This document shows positions 12,612-22,900 of a DNA stretch of 64,000 bases, piece after piece. Both the position numbers and the translations under genes were made by a program. Origin of the DNA: Dichetophora obliterata (Eukaryota; Arthropoda; Insecta; Diptera; Sciomyzidae); the NCBI GenBank assembly GCA_963920525.1, contig OY986439.1:3033001-3097000 (forward strand). Reading direction: 5' to 3'. The notes below the pieces were generated by a model, which saw only the letters and a program-made list of their open reading frames with translations, was not told the DNA's origin and did no database searches. The number at the start of each line of letters is the position of its first letter. Position 1 is the first letter of the stretch.

Positions 12612-13445
12612 TATTTTCAATTTAGTTTCAATTTAATTTCAAGTTCAATTTAAATTTGAATTTCAATTTTAATTATAATTTCAATATAGATTTCAATTTC
12701 AATTTCAATATCAATATCAATGTCAATGTCAATGTCAATGTCAATGTCAATATCAATATCAATATCAATATCAATATCAATATCAATTTCAATTTCAATT
12801 TCAATTTCAATTTCAAGTTCAAGTTCAATTTCAATTTCAATTTCAATTTCAATTCCAATTTCAATTTCAATTTCAAGTTCAAGTTCAAGTTCAAGTTCAA
12901 GTTCAATATCAATATCAATTTCAATATAAATTTCAATTTCAATTTCAATTTCAATTTCAAGTTCAAGTTCAAAATCAATTTCAATTTCAATTTCATTTTC
13001 ATTTTCATTTTCATTTTCATTTTCATTTTCATTTTCATTTTCATTTTCATTTTCATTTTCATTTTCATTTTCATTTTCATTTTCATTTTCATTTTCATTT
13101 TCATTTTCATTTTCATTTTCATTTTCATTTTCATTTTCATTTTCATTTTCATTTTCATTTTCATTTTCATTTTCATTTTCATTTTCATTTTCATTTTCAT
13201 TTTCATTTTCATTTTCATTTTCATTTTCATTTTCATTTTCATTTTCATTTTCATTTTCATTTTCATTTTCATTTTCATTTTCATTTTCATTTTCAATTTC
13301 AATTTCTATTTCAATTTCAATTTCAATTTCAATTTCAATTTATTTTCATTTTCAATTTCAATTTCAATATAAATTTCAATATCAATATCAATTTCAATTT
13401 CAATTTCAATTTCAATTTAAATTTCAAATGTAATTTCAATTTTTT
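12612..13445. repeat. Mosaic hexanucleotide satellite, left block (TTTCAA family)
   Basis: About 830 bp of six-base repeats arranged as homogenised sub-blocks: TTTCAA, TGTCAA (around 12717-12750), TATCAA (around 12750-12785), GTTCAA (around 12813-12830 and 12874-12905), and a pure TTTTCA block at 12991-13295 of about 51 copies. Each sub-block differs from TTTCAA by a single substitution, which suggests local expansion of variants. The long open frames here, encoding NF, IF or MK dipeptides, follow from a 6-bp period and are not genes. LINE A begins at its right edge and a related block resumes at 18541. Confidence 0.95.
12991..13295. repeat. Pure TTTTCA hexamer sub-block
   Basis: Uninterrupted ATTTTC/TTTTCA units, about 51 copies, within the mosaic block. 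It differs from the surrounding TTTCAA units by one substitution per hexamer. Confidence 0.95.
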
Positions 13446-13832
13446 ATTATTATTATAATTATTATTTATTATTTATTTAGACAAATTGTTGATATTTAAG
13501 ACTTAAATCTTTTACATGCCGCATATAAAAATTGATAACAACTAATTAAATAAATTATAATAAACTATTACTATAATTACTAAAGTAATTATAGAGATAT
13601 TAATTCAAAAAAATTTTAGATTATTTTACTGAGTCATCATATAAAACGGAATACAATTCAATTATTCGAGGATAAAAATACAAAAGAAAACTGTTTCAAA
13701 TATATATAAAAATTATTAAGATAATAATGCCAAAAAAATTATATTGAAAGGAAAAAAAATTTTAAGAAAGTAATTAAAAATTAATTTATGTTTTAGTAAA
13801 GGATAACAAGATCAGAAACAGGAGAGATAGAG

Positions 13833-15371
13833 TTAAGAGAAATATGTGAAGATTAAATGCTTAAAGTGGTTAGGGTTGGAAATTGTTTTAATGTTTCTTG
13901 GAAGTGAATTCCATAGTCTTATGGCACTAACGAAAAACAATCGGCTAGAGTTTAGGTAGTTATGCCTCGGAATAACAAGGTTCATGCTTCTGTTTGACCT
14001 ACAAAACGTTATCTTCTCAAATAGATATCTTGGACAACGAGAGTGGATGACCTTATGTAAGAAAATGCAATTTCTTGCTTCAAGATAGCTGAGCAAGTTA
14101 CTGCCTAATAACTGTTTATTAAAGGGTGTTATATGCTCATACCTCCGAAGATCATAAACATAGCGTGTAGAGTTGTTAAATGCAACTTGAATTTTGTGCA
14201 TAGATCTCGAGTCAAGTTTGCTATAAACGACTTCCGCATAAGAAAATATTGGCAATAACAGCTGTAAGACAAGCTTCTTTCTAGTTTCAACAGGTACGAA
14301 CGCAGCAGTCATCCGAAGATTTCTGAGAACATAATAAATTTTACTAACGCAGGAGTTTACATGATCTTCACAAGACAACGACGAGTTTATTTGGTAGCCG
14401 AGAATAGAAGCCTTTCTTACAAATTTTAGCTCAACGCCATTTAGGAAAATAGGGGGAACATCGAGATTCATATAAGGTGTTTGTGAAATCGGTAACACAT
14501 ACGATTTAAGAGGATTCAATTCCAGCATATTAGCTTTGGCCCAATTAGCCACCAAATTTAAATCTTCGTTCACTCTTGCACATAAATCTTCAGAGATACA
14601 ATTGGGTCTGGACATATACAACTGCAGGTCATCAGCATAAGCATGCATGGTTACATGATTGCATGTTCTAAAAATATCATTTATGAACATGGTAAACAGA
14701 ATTGGGCCAAGAACTGAGCCTTGCGGAACTCCACTTCTGGTAGCTTTAAAAGACGAGAAATTGTTTTTTACCCTTACTCTTTGAGACCTGCCATTTAAAT
14801 AGCTAAACATGAAACGAACAGACGTATCAGAAAAACCAAAGTTATACATGAGTTTTCTACACGGTAAAAAATGGTTCACGGTGTCAAACGCTTTAGAAAA
14901 GTCTAACAGGCAGAGTAAGCTCAAATGGCCCATATCATATGGCACTCTAATGTCATCCAAGATTTTTACCACAGCAGAGGAACAGCTATGTCCAGGTCGG
15001 AAGCCCGACTGCAAATTATGTATTAGGTCAAAAGTATTTATATGGTGGACAATTTGTTCAGCCATGAGGTGCTCGCATATTTTGGACAACGAAGACAATA
15101 AGCTTATTGGACGGAAATCGGATGGTCCGCAAGCATTGGTTTTTTTCGCGATGGGAATAACAGTTGCTACTTTCCACAGATTAGGATAACTGGAAGTGGT
15201 AAAACAGTGATTTATAATATGTGCAAGTGGACTCAGTACATAAGGTAAAATATATTTAATAAATTTAATGCTGATGCCATCAACACCAGTGGCGTTTGAT
15301 TTAATTTTTTTAATACAACGTGCTATGTCCATTTCATTCACTGTGCTAAATTGAAACTCATAGGGACACAT
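13833..15371 (-). CDS. Reverse transcriptase of LINE A (C-terminal part of ORF2)
   Basis: This 512-residue frame encodes the polymerase of a non-LTR retrotransposon, which copies its own RNA at a nicked chromosomal target. The RT blocks appear in order: GVDGIS near residue 29, FRPISLLSSLSK near 86, QSGFRPGHSCSSA near 121, LLDFSKAFD with catalytic Asp157, SGVPQGSVLGP near 213, and AYADD with catalytic Asp247 and Asp248. The C-terminus carries an IRLWNSLPRN motif typical of jockey/I-like ORF2 ends. All catalytic acids are present. The listed methionine is not the natural start: the frame stays open upstream to the LINE B junction at 15432 and continues in phase in the 18025-18530 segment. The nuclease is missing, so the copy cannot move by itself. 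Confidence 0.92.
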   Translation of the reverse strand: MCPYEFQFSTVNEMDIARCIKKIKSNATGVDGISIKFIKYILPYVLSPLAHIINHCFTTSSYPNLWKVATVIPIAKKTNACGPSDFRPISLLSSLSKICEHLMAEQIVHHINTFDLIHNLQSGFRPGHSCSSAVVKILDDIRVPYDMGHLSLLCLLDFSKAFDTVNHFLPCRKLMYNFGFSDTSVRFMFSYLNGRSQRVRVKNNFSSFKATRSGVPQGSVLGPILFTMFINDIFRTCNHVTMHAYADDLQLYMSRPNCISEDLCARVNEDLNLVANWAKANMLELNPLKSYVLPISQTPYMNLDVPPIFLNGVELKFVRKASILGYQINSSLSCEDHVNSCVSKIYYVLRNLRMTAAFVPVETRKKLVLQLLLPIFSYAEVVYSKLDSRSMHKIQVAFNNSTRYVYDLRRYEHITPFNKQLLGSNLLSYLEARNCIFLHKVIHSRCPRYLFEKITFCRSNRSMNLVIPRHNYLNSSRLFFVSAIRLWNSLPRNIKTISNPNHFKHLIFTYFS

Positions 15372-15532
15372 ACTGAAAGGTTCATCAACATATGCAGATA
15401 TAAAGGAGGCCGTAGATGTAGAATTAAAATAACATGCAATAACAATAGAGTTCAGCTACTACAGCTTTTTCGCACTTTCTCCGCATTAGATCATCTTAAG
15501 AACCAGCCCAAATATCATTAAAACATCTCAAT

Positions 15533-15855
15533 AAGGCCATTCACAGTTCGAATACGCTGGTCTGCCATTTGTTGGATCTGCTATTTGTTCGCCAATTTAC
15601 GAAAACGTATTTTGCTTCGTTGTTGTTTTGCATACAAATGCAAATACGCAGGCACGCGTAAATAAAAGCAGCCCTTGGACGTGCTCTTTGTACCTCGTAT
15701 TTTTATGCTCTGTCTACAGCCGCATAATCACATACATCACAAGGTTGAACAATCTTTTTATACGACAGTCACATGGCGAGGTGCTCACAGTTTGAACAAT
15801 AACAAATGCTATAAATATGATTTGTTAAAAGTACGCTCAAACCGTGAATAGCCTT
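15533..15855. mobile_element. 323-bp miniature inverted-repeat element in the LINE B 3' UTR
   Basis: The left end AAGGCCATTCACAGTTCGA and the right end, reverse-complemented, AAGGCTATTCACGGTTTGA form imperfect terminal repeats (4 mismatches in 19). AAT flanks both sides (15530-15532 and 15856-15858), a probable 3-bp duplication. The LINE B relic lacks this insert: at 37640-37665 it reads straight through, so it serves as an empty site. No protein is encoded. The superfamily is uncertain; a 3-bp duplication is compatible with PIF/Harbinger, but the termini do not prove it. Confidence 0.7.
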
Positions 15856-15978
15856 AATGATACTGATAAGAGTGGTCCAAAACAATCCAAAGTGAGAAAA
15901 ATTTACCCACCATAATATGGGTTGGGCTCAAGGACAACACAAGACATAACAACTAACCATGCGTTTACATAGATCTAA

Positions 15979-17973
15979 TCATACATTAGTTTTCAATCTA
16001 CTTTTGAGTTGACCTTTCGATAAGTTAACATCAAAAAAGCTACAGTTGTTAACAAAAGTACTCATGCGATGTAAAGGAGCAGTAGCCATATAATTTGTTC
16101 TACTAAAAGGTAAGTAAATTAAATTGTTAGCATTTCTACTGCTTCTACGGTTAGTGTTAAAATTTATAAGAGTTAGGAGTTCTGGTGAATCGAATACACC
16201 AGTTATGAGTTGGTGTAAATAGACGATATCTGCAGACTTCCTTCTCTCGTTCAAAGATTGCATTTTTAATAGTTTTAAACGATCCTCATAAGGAGGAAGG
16301 TTTAAAGTGTCAGTTGCACTTAAGCCCCTTAGAGCAAACCGAACAAAACGTTTTTGGATTCTCTCTATACGTTCAACATGTACATTGTAACTTGGGGACC
16401 AAACTTGACTTGCATACTCTAAGTGAGGTCGCACAATTGCATAATACAGTGTTGTAGTTGTGATCATACTATTAAATTCTTTTGCCCAGCGTTTCATAAA
16501 CCCGAGCATAGAAGATGCTTTTTTACAAATATAATCAATATGAACGTTAAACGATAGCTTAGAATCCATGCATACACCCAGATCTTTGACAGCATCTACA
16601 CGACTTAATGCAGTATCTTTTATCTTGTACTCAAAAATTAAATTATTCCTTTTTCGCGAGAAGGTCATAGTTTGGCATTTATCTGGATTTAGAAACATAT
16701 TGTTTTTAGAACACCAAATTTCAAAGGATTTCAAATCAGACTGGAGCAGATCTGAATTGTCTTTAGCATCTATTGTTCTGTATATTTTCATGTCATCTGC
16801 ATAGATAAGTAGATGAGAGTGTTTGATGATGTGGGTTACATCATTAATGGCTAAAATAAACAGAAGTGGACCAAGGTGGCTACCTTGAGGAACACCTGAT
16901 TCAGCAATAAATTCAGCTGACAATACGCCTCGAAATCGTATTTGATAAGATCGCTCTGTCAGATACGATTGAATCCAGCTTACAAAAAATTGTGGAAAAC
17001 CCATTAACTTAAGTTTAAATAGAATTAAGTTGTGGGGCAGTTTATCAAATGCTTTACTAAAATCAGTGTAAATACAGTCGACCTGGTTACCTGAATAAAA
17101 TGAATTTAAGCAAAACGTTGTAAAATCGAGGAGATTAGACACAGTGGATCTGCCAGTAACAAATCCATGCTGACGAGTTGTCATGACCTTCCCACAGTGA
17201 ATTTTCACACGATCATACACGAGGCGCTCAAAAAGTTTTGGAATCGACGAGAGTTTCGCGATAGGCCTGTAGTTGTTTATATCGTTCTTACAACCTTTTT
17301 TATAGATAGGACCTATAAAAGATTTTTTCCAAAAAAGTGGAAAAATACTTTCGCTAATTGATTTATTGAATAACATGGACAGTGGTTGACTTAGAACGGA
17401 ACCACATCGTGTTAACACTGCGGCAGGAATTCCGTCAGGTCCAGCATTAAAATCCTCATCGATCAATCCAATATACTTTAAAATATCCTCTGAAGTAAAG
17501 GATATAGAATCCAACGAAACCCTGGGTGTAGAGTTCATATATTCAAAGTACTCTTCATCAGGATTAAAAGAGTCTGAACAAAATGACTCTTTAAAGAGAT
17601 TGGCAAATAGACCACAAATTACGACAGGATCGTCAGTAAATCCGTCAGAGGTTTTAAATGATGAAGGGAATCCATCAGATTTTTTTTTGGTGTTTATGAA
17701 ACCCCAGAATTTCTTCGGATCAGACAATATTCTCAGCTTAGTACTGTCTAAATAATTTTGATATAAGGTAGCTGAGCAATTTTCAAAGTCCAGAAACAAA
17801 CGCTTGTAGATTTCTAGGTCATTCAAGTCCAAGCTACAGACATATTTTTTCCATGCCCTATTCCTGCTGTTGCGAAGAATCTTTAACTCCTTTGTGTACC
17901 AGGGGTAAGAACAATTTTTCGTAAATTTGAGGCTATATGGCACGGACAGAGAAAACATAGCAAAGATTTCCAT
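15979..17973 (-). CDS. Reverse transcriptase of LINE B (linker plus RT)
   Basis: A 664-residue open frame that continues upstream without a stop to the truncation point near 18024, so the listed start is internal. Residues 23-92 form the endonuclease-RT linker, with YPWYTKELKILRN and DPKKFWGFIN. The RT blocks follow: AGPDGIPAAVL near 177, NNYRPIAKLSSIPKLFE near 233, QHGFVTGRST near 268, YTDFSKAFD with Asp304, SGVPQGSHLGPLLF near 359, and LIYADDMKIY with Asp393 and Asp394. RMKRWAKEF-like and IVRPHLEYASQVWSP segments (about 493-527) are typical of jockey-group C-termini. All catalytic residues are intact. It differs strongly from LINE A, so it is a separate family. It lacks an endonuclease and promoter, so it is probably immobile, though the RT could fold. 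Confidence 0.93.
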   Translation of the reverse strand: MEIFAMFSLSVPYSLKFTKNCSYPWYTKELKILRNSRNRAWKKYVCSLDLNDLEIYKRLFLDFENCSATLYQNYLDSTKLRILSDPKKFWGFINTKKKSDGFPSSFKTSDGFTDDPVVICGLFANLFKESFCSDSFNPDEEYFEYMNSTPRVSLDSISFTSEDILKYIGLIDEDFNAGPDGIPAAVLTRCGSVLSQPLSMLFNKSISESIFPLFWKKSFIGPIYKKGCKNDINNYRPIAKLSSIPKLFERLVYDRVKIHCGKVMTTRQHGFVTGRSTVSNLLDFTTFCLNSFYSGNQVDCIYTDFSKAFDKLPHNLILFKLKLMGFPQFFVSWIQSYLTERSYQIRFRGVLSAEFIAESGVPQGSHLGPLLFILAINDVTHIIKHSHLLIYADDMKIYRTIDAKDNSDLLQSDLKSFEIWCSKNNMFLNPDKCQTMTFSRKRNNLIFEYKIKDTALSRVDAVKDLGVCMDSKLSFNVHIDYICKKASSMLGFMKRWAKEFNSMITTTTLYYAIVRPHLEYASQVWSPSYNVHVERIERIQKRFVRFALRGLSATDTLNLPPYEDRLKLLKMQSLNERRKSADIVYLHQLITGVFDSPELLTLINFNTNRRSSRNANNLIYLPFSRTNYMATAPLHRMSTFVNNCSFFDVNLSKGQLKSRLKTNV

Positions 17974-18024
17974 ATAAAAAAAATTAATTGAATCATCAAG
18001 AGTGTTATTATTAATAATGAAACG

Positions 18025-18530
18025 AAATAATCATTTAGCAAGTTTGGGTTAATATCACACGGTTCGGTTTCTTTATTATATACACCGAAGCTCTTCAAGT
18101 TTTTCCACAACTGTTTAGATGGTAAAATTGGATTTAATTTTGACATAAAATACAACTTTTTGGAAACTCTTATAGAATTTGTAGCTTCATTCCTGGCTTT
18201 TTTATATTCCTCCCAGTTTAATAAATTGGTATGCCGCTTCCACTTGCTGTAAGCTCTGTTCCTTTTTTTAAGTGCTAATTTGACAGACTCAGTAAACCAA
18301 GGGCAGTTTTTGTTGGTAATGTAACGTGTGCGCAAGGGAACATGCATATCAAACAAGTTATTTATGTTGTTTATGAAAAAATTTAGCTTTTCATCGACAG
18401 ATTCAAAAAACCAACATTCTGGCCAGTTTATTTGAGATAAACTATTAAACAATGATGAAAAATCAGTGGACCTATAGTCACGATAACGAAAGGAGGTCTC
18501 AGAAGCAGTCCTTGTAAAATCAATATTCAA
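18025..18530 (-). pseudogene. Upstream ORF2 segment of LINE A (endonuclease-RT linker)
   Basis: About 165 codons in the A reading frame, including CPWFTESVKLALKKRNRAYSK, then KARNEATNSIRVSKKLYF and LPSKQLWKNLKSFGV, ending in NPNLLNDYF at the LINE B junction. These are the hallmark motifs between endonuclease and RT in jockey/I-like LINEs. The reading frame appears to extend to 17883 only because it runs on, out of phase, into LINE B; that extension is not real. The frame is in phase with the A segment that restarts at 15432, so B interrupted a still-open ORF. The first residues come from a TTG rather than a true start codon. The 5' part is lost at the satellite boundary. Confidence 0.85.
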
Positions 18531-18540
18531 CGTGCAATAT

Positions 18541-18858
18541 AAATATAAATTTGAATTTCAATTTTCATTTCAATTTCAATTTAAATTTCAATTTCGATTT
18601 GAATTTTAATTTAAATTTCAATTTCAATTTCAATTTGAATTTCAATGTCAATTTCAATTTCAATATAAATTTGAATTTCAATTTTCATTTCAATTTCAAT
18701 TTAAATTTCAATTTCGATTTGAATTTTAATTTAAATTTCAATTTGAATATAAATTTCGATTTCAATTTCAATTTCAATTTTCATTCCAATTTAATTTCCT
18801 TTAAATTTAATATCTATTTAAATTTTCATTTTAATTTAATTTCATTTAAATTTACTAA
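18541..18858. repeat. Hexamer-derived satellite, right block, with 120-bp higher-order copy
   Basis: Degenerate TTTCAA-family repeats that resume right after the truncated LINE A. A unit of 120 bp (starting at 18543 and again at 18663) is duplicated almost perfectly, including rare variants such as TTTCGA and TTTTCA at matching positions. That indicates higher-order duplication of about 20 hexamers. The frame at 18551-18961 follows from the repeat period. Confidence 0.85.
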
Positions 18859-19968
18859 ACTTTACCCAAGTAACAATTTTAGCCATATAATAATTCTTTC
18901 AGAGCTTATAGTGCTATCTTATATAGCAGCCAGCTTCAAATATAGCCAGCTTCAAATTTAGTCGCGCTACTAAAGCTCTTGCAGAGAATATATAAGGCTA
19001 CTTTCTTTAAAAGCACTATTTTTGATTCATATGAAGAGTAAAAATAGCTGTTAGCTTTTAAAAGTGTCCCTGCCAAACCCAAGTAAGAGCTCTTGCAAAG
19101 CTCTTTTTCTTATTCGTTTAAATACATATGTATGCATTTAAAATAAACTCATTAAATATATAAAATTTGATAAGTGTTTGTGATGATTAGAATGACAAAT
19201 AAATGTAAGTAATAAAAAAGTGATTATTAAATCAGACTAAAAATATGCTTATGCATTCGTTACATGCTGCGAATTTTGGTGAGTTTTTAAATTTATAGGA
19301 AACGTGAATGTAGTACTTCGAAAAACTAAAACGTGCTTAAAAAATAATTAAAAATAAAAAGAGTTTATTATACTAAAATTTTCAACAATTCATAAAATAA
19401 CTAAAAATGATTTAGATGCTTTATTCTTACATATAAATATCATAGAAATCATCAACTTTGCTTAAAATAATATTGTGTGCTATAATATTTAGCTTCCTCT
19501 AACTCCCTAGATTTTCTTTTTTTAATAAGATTGCCAATTTTTTCCTAATAAGCTCTTTATTAGATTTTTTAATCACTTGTTATTTCAAAAAAAATTTTAT
19601 TGCATTAATTCAGAATATTTTACTTCTATTACCTTTAAAGATGCAATAATTTGCAATTGAGGCAAACATTATACTGAATCTTCTGGTTTCAAAATAACTC
19701 TATCGTTATGTTTATTATTTTAAAAGAGCCTATACAGAGCAAGTAGTAAATTTTCGAGTACTGCTCTTTCTAAGATTTCATAAAATCCTTTACAGAGCTG
19801 TATAAAAAGAGCTCAAAATGGTAAAAAAATCATATATCGAGCATATTCTTTCTAGCAGCAAACAAAGCTGCGATAAAGCTTTAACTACATATAATACACC
19901 TATTGAATACTTTCAGAGCTAGTTGCTAGAACAAGCTAGAGCTAGTTGCTCCAACATTCCATTTTTAA
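18859..19968. other. Non-coding stretch between satellite blocks
   Basis: AT-rich spacer without a gene. AGAGCT/AAGCTCT motifs recur (for example near 18900, 18973, 19087, 19797, 19810, 19915 and 19940), some in inverted pairs. These may be a decayed repeat but define no boundaries I can fix. Confidence 0.4.
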
Positions 19969-22900
19969 TTCTATTTCTATTTCTATTTCTATTTCTATTT
20001 CTATTTCTATTTCTATTTCTATTTCTATTTCTATTTCTATTTCTATTTCTATTTCTATTTCTATTTCTATTTCTATTTCTATTTCTATTTCTATTTCTAT
20101 TTCTATTTCTATTTCTATTTCTATTTCTATTTCTATTTCTATTTCTATTTCTATTTCTATTTCTATTTCTATTTCTATTTCTATTTCTATTTCTATTTCT
20201 ATTTCTATTTCTATTTCTATTTCTATTTCTATTTCTATTTCTATTTCTATTTCTATTTCTATTTCTATTTCTATTTCTATTTCTATTTCTATTTCTATTT
20301 CTATTTCTATTTCTATTTCTATTTCTATTTCTATTTCTATTTCTATTTCTATTTCTATTTCTATTTCTATTTCTATTTCTATTTCTATTTCTATTTCTAT
20401 TTCTATTTCTATTTCTATTTCTATTTCTATTTCTATTTCTATTTCTATTTCTATTTCTATTTCTATTTCTATTTCTATTTCTATTTCTATTTCTATTTCT
20501 ATTTCTATTTCTATTTCTATTTCTATTTCTATTTCTATTTCTATTTCTATTTCTATTTCTATTTCTATTTCTATTTCTATTTCTATTTCTATTTCTATTT
20601 CTATTTCTATTTCTATTTCTATTTCTATTTCTATTTCTATTTCTATTTCTATTTCTATTTCTATTTCTATTTCTATTTCTATTTCTATTTCTATTTCTAT
20701 TTCTATTTCTATTTCTATTTCTATTTCTATTTCTATTTCTATTTCTATTTCTATTTCTATTTCTATTTCTATTTCTATTTCTATTTCTATTTCTATTTCT
20801 ATTTCTATTTCTATTTCTATTTCTATTTCTATTTCTATTTCTATTTCTATTTCTATTTCTATTTCTATTTCTATTTCTATTTCTATTTCTATTTCTATTT
20901 CTATTTCTATTTCTATTTCTATTTCTATTTCTATTTCTATTTCTATTTCTATTTCTATTTCTATTTCTATTTCTATTTCTATTTCTATTTCTATTTCTAT
21001 TTCTATTTCTATTTCTATTTCTATTTCTATTTCTATTTCTATTTCTATTTCTATTTCTATTTCTATTTCTATTTCTATTTCTATTTCTATTTCTATTTCT
21101 ATTTCTATTTCTATTTCTATTTCTATTTCTATTTCTATTTCTATTTCTATTTCTATTTCTATTTCTATTTCTATTTCTATTTCTATTTCTATTTCTATTT
21201 CTATTTCTATTTCTATTTCTATTTCTATTTCTATTTCTATTTCTATTTCTATTTCTATTTCTATTTCTATTTCTATTTCTATTTCTATTTCTATTTCTAT
21301 TTCTATTTCTATTTCTATTTCTATTTCTATTTCTATTTCTATTTCTATTTCTATTTCTATTTCTATTTCTATTTCTATTTCTATTTCTATTTCTATTTCT
21401 ATTTCTATTTCTATTTCTATTTCTATTTCTATTTCTATTTCTATTTCTATTTCTATTTCTATTTCTATTTCTATTTCTATTTCTATTTCTATTTCTATTT
21501 CTATTTCTATTTCTATTTCTATTTCTATTTCTATTTCTATTTCTATTTCTATTTCTATTTCTATTTCTATTTCTATTTCTATTTCTATTTCTATTTCTAT
21601 TTCTATTTCTATTTCTATTTCTATTTCTATTTCTATTTCTATTTCTATTTCTATTTCTATTTCTATTTCTATTTCTATTTCTATTTCTATTTCTATTTCT
21701 ATTTCTATTTCTATTTCTATTTCTATTTCTATTTCTATTTCTATTTCTATTTCTATTTCTATTTCTATTTCTATTTCTATTTCTATTTCTATTTCTATTT
21801 CTATTTCTATTTCTATTTCTATTTCTATTTCTATTTCTATTTCTATTTCTATTTCTATTTCTATTTCTATTTCTATTTCTATTTCTATTTCTATTTCTAT
21901 TTCTATTTCTATTTCTATTTCTATTTCTATTTCTATTTCTATTTCTATTTCTATTTCTATTTCTATTTCTATTTCTATTTCTATTTCTATTTCTATTTCT
22001 ATTTCTATTTCTATTTCTATTTCTATTTCTATTTCTATTTCTATTTCTATTTCTATTTCTATTTCTATTTCTATTTCTATTTCTATTTCTATTTCTATTT
22101 CTATTTCTATTTCTATTTCTATTTCTATTTCTATTTCTATTTCTATTTCTATTTCTATTTCTATTTCTATTTCTATTTCTATTTCTATTTCTATTTCTAT
22201 TTCTATTTCTATTTCTATTTCTATTTCTATTTCTATTTCTATTTCTATTTCTATTTCTATTTCTATTTCTATTTCTATTTCTATTTCTATTTCTATTTCT
22301 ATTTCTATTTCTATTTCTATTTCTATTTCTATTTCTATTTCTATTTCTATTTCTATTTCTATTTCTATTTCTATTTCTATTTCTATTTCTATTTCTATTT
22401 CTATTTCTATTTCTATTTCTATTTCTATTTCTATTTCTATTTCTATTTCTATTTCTATTTCTATTTCTATTTCTATTTCTATTTCTATTTCTATTTCTAT
22501 TTCTATTTCTATTTCTATTTCTATTTCTATTTCTATTTCTATTTCTATTTCTATTTCTATTTCTATTTCTATTTCTATTTCTATTTCTATTTCTATTTCT
22601 ATTTCTATTTCTATTTCTATTTCTATTTCTATTTCTATTTCTATTTCTATTTCTATTTCTATTTCTATTTCTATTTCTATTTCTATTTCTATTTCTATTT
22701 CTATTTCTATTTCTATTTCTATTTCTATTTCTATTTCTATTTCTATTTCTATTTCTATTTCTATTTCTATTTCTATTTCTATTTCTATTTCTATTTCTAT
22801 TTCTATTTCTATTTCTATTTCTATTTCTATTTCTATTTCTATTTCTATTTCTATTTCTATTTCTATTTCTATTTCTATTTCTATTTCTATTTCTATTTCT

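Larger units (their letters stand above)
15433..18024 (-). mobile_element. LINE B: jockey-like non-LTR retrotransposon, 5'-truncated, inserted in LINE A
   Basis: A 2.59-kb minus-strand LINE whose ends are set by the interruption of LINE A. The plus-strand hexamer AAATAA flanks it at 15427-15432 and 18025-18030, the likely target-site duplication. It contains the 3' 2 kb of ORF2 (15979 to the 18024 junction) and a 3' UTR that ends near 15437 with the sequence family CATTGTTATTG(A/C)ATG. The same 3' end is seen in the relic at 37557. The UTR carries a 323-bp insertion (15533-15855) absent from that relic. The endonuclease domain is lost by 5' truncation. Confidence 0.85.
13446..18540 (-). mobile_element. 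LINE A: non-LTR retrotransposon, 5'-truncated, split by LINE B
   Basis: This minus-strand LINE occupies 13446-15432 and 18025-18540, with LINE B inserted between. Upstream comes the linker between endonuclease and reverse transcriptase (18025-18530), then the reverse transcriptase (15432-13833), then a ~390-bp 3' UTR. On the minus strand the UTR ends in an ATAATAATAA-type tail near 13446-13485. TAA-repeat tails are known from I-like LINEs, so an I- or jockey-related clade is likely. The 5' end is missing: at 18540 the element abuts the hexamer satellite, so the endonuclease and any gag-like ORF1 are absent. Hexamer DNA on both sides means it inserted into the satellite array. Its UTR reappears at 1279-1605. 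Confidence 0.85.

Noticed and set aside
12656..13372. Long frames of NF/IF and, on the minus strand, MK dipeptides
   Set aside because: By-products of the 6-bp satellite period.
14809..15189. 126-residue plus-strand frame
   Set aside because: Antisense to the LINE A reverse transcriptase.
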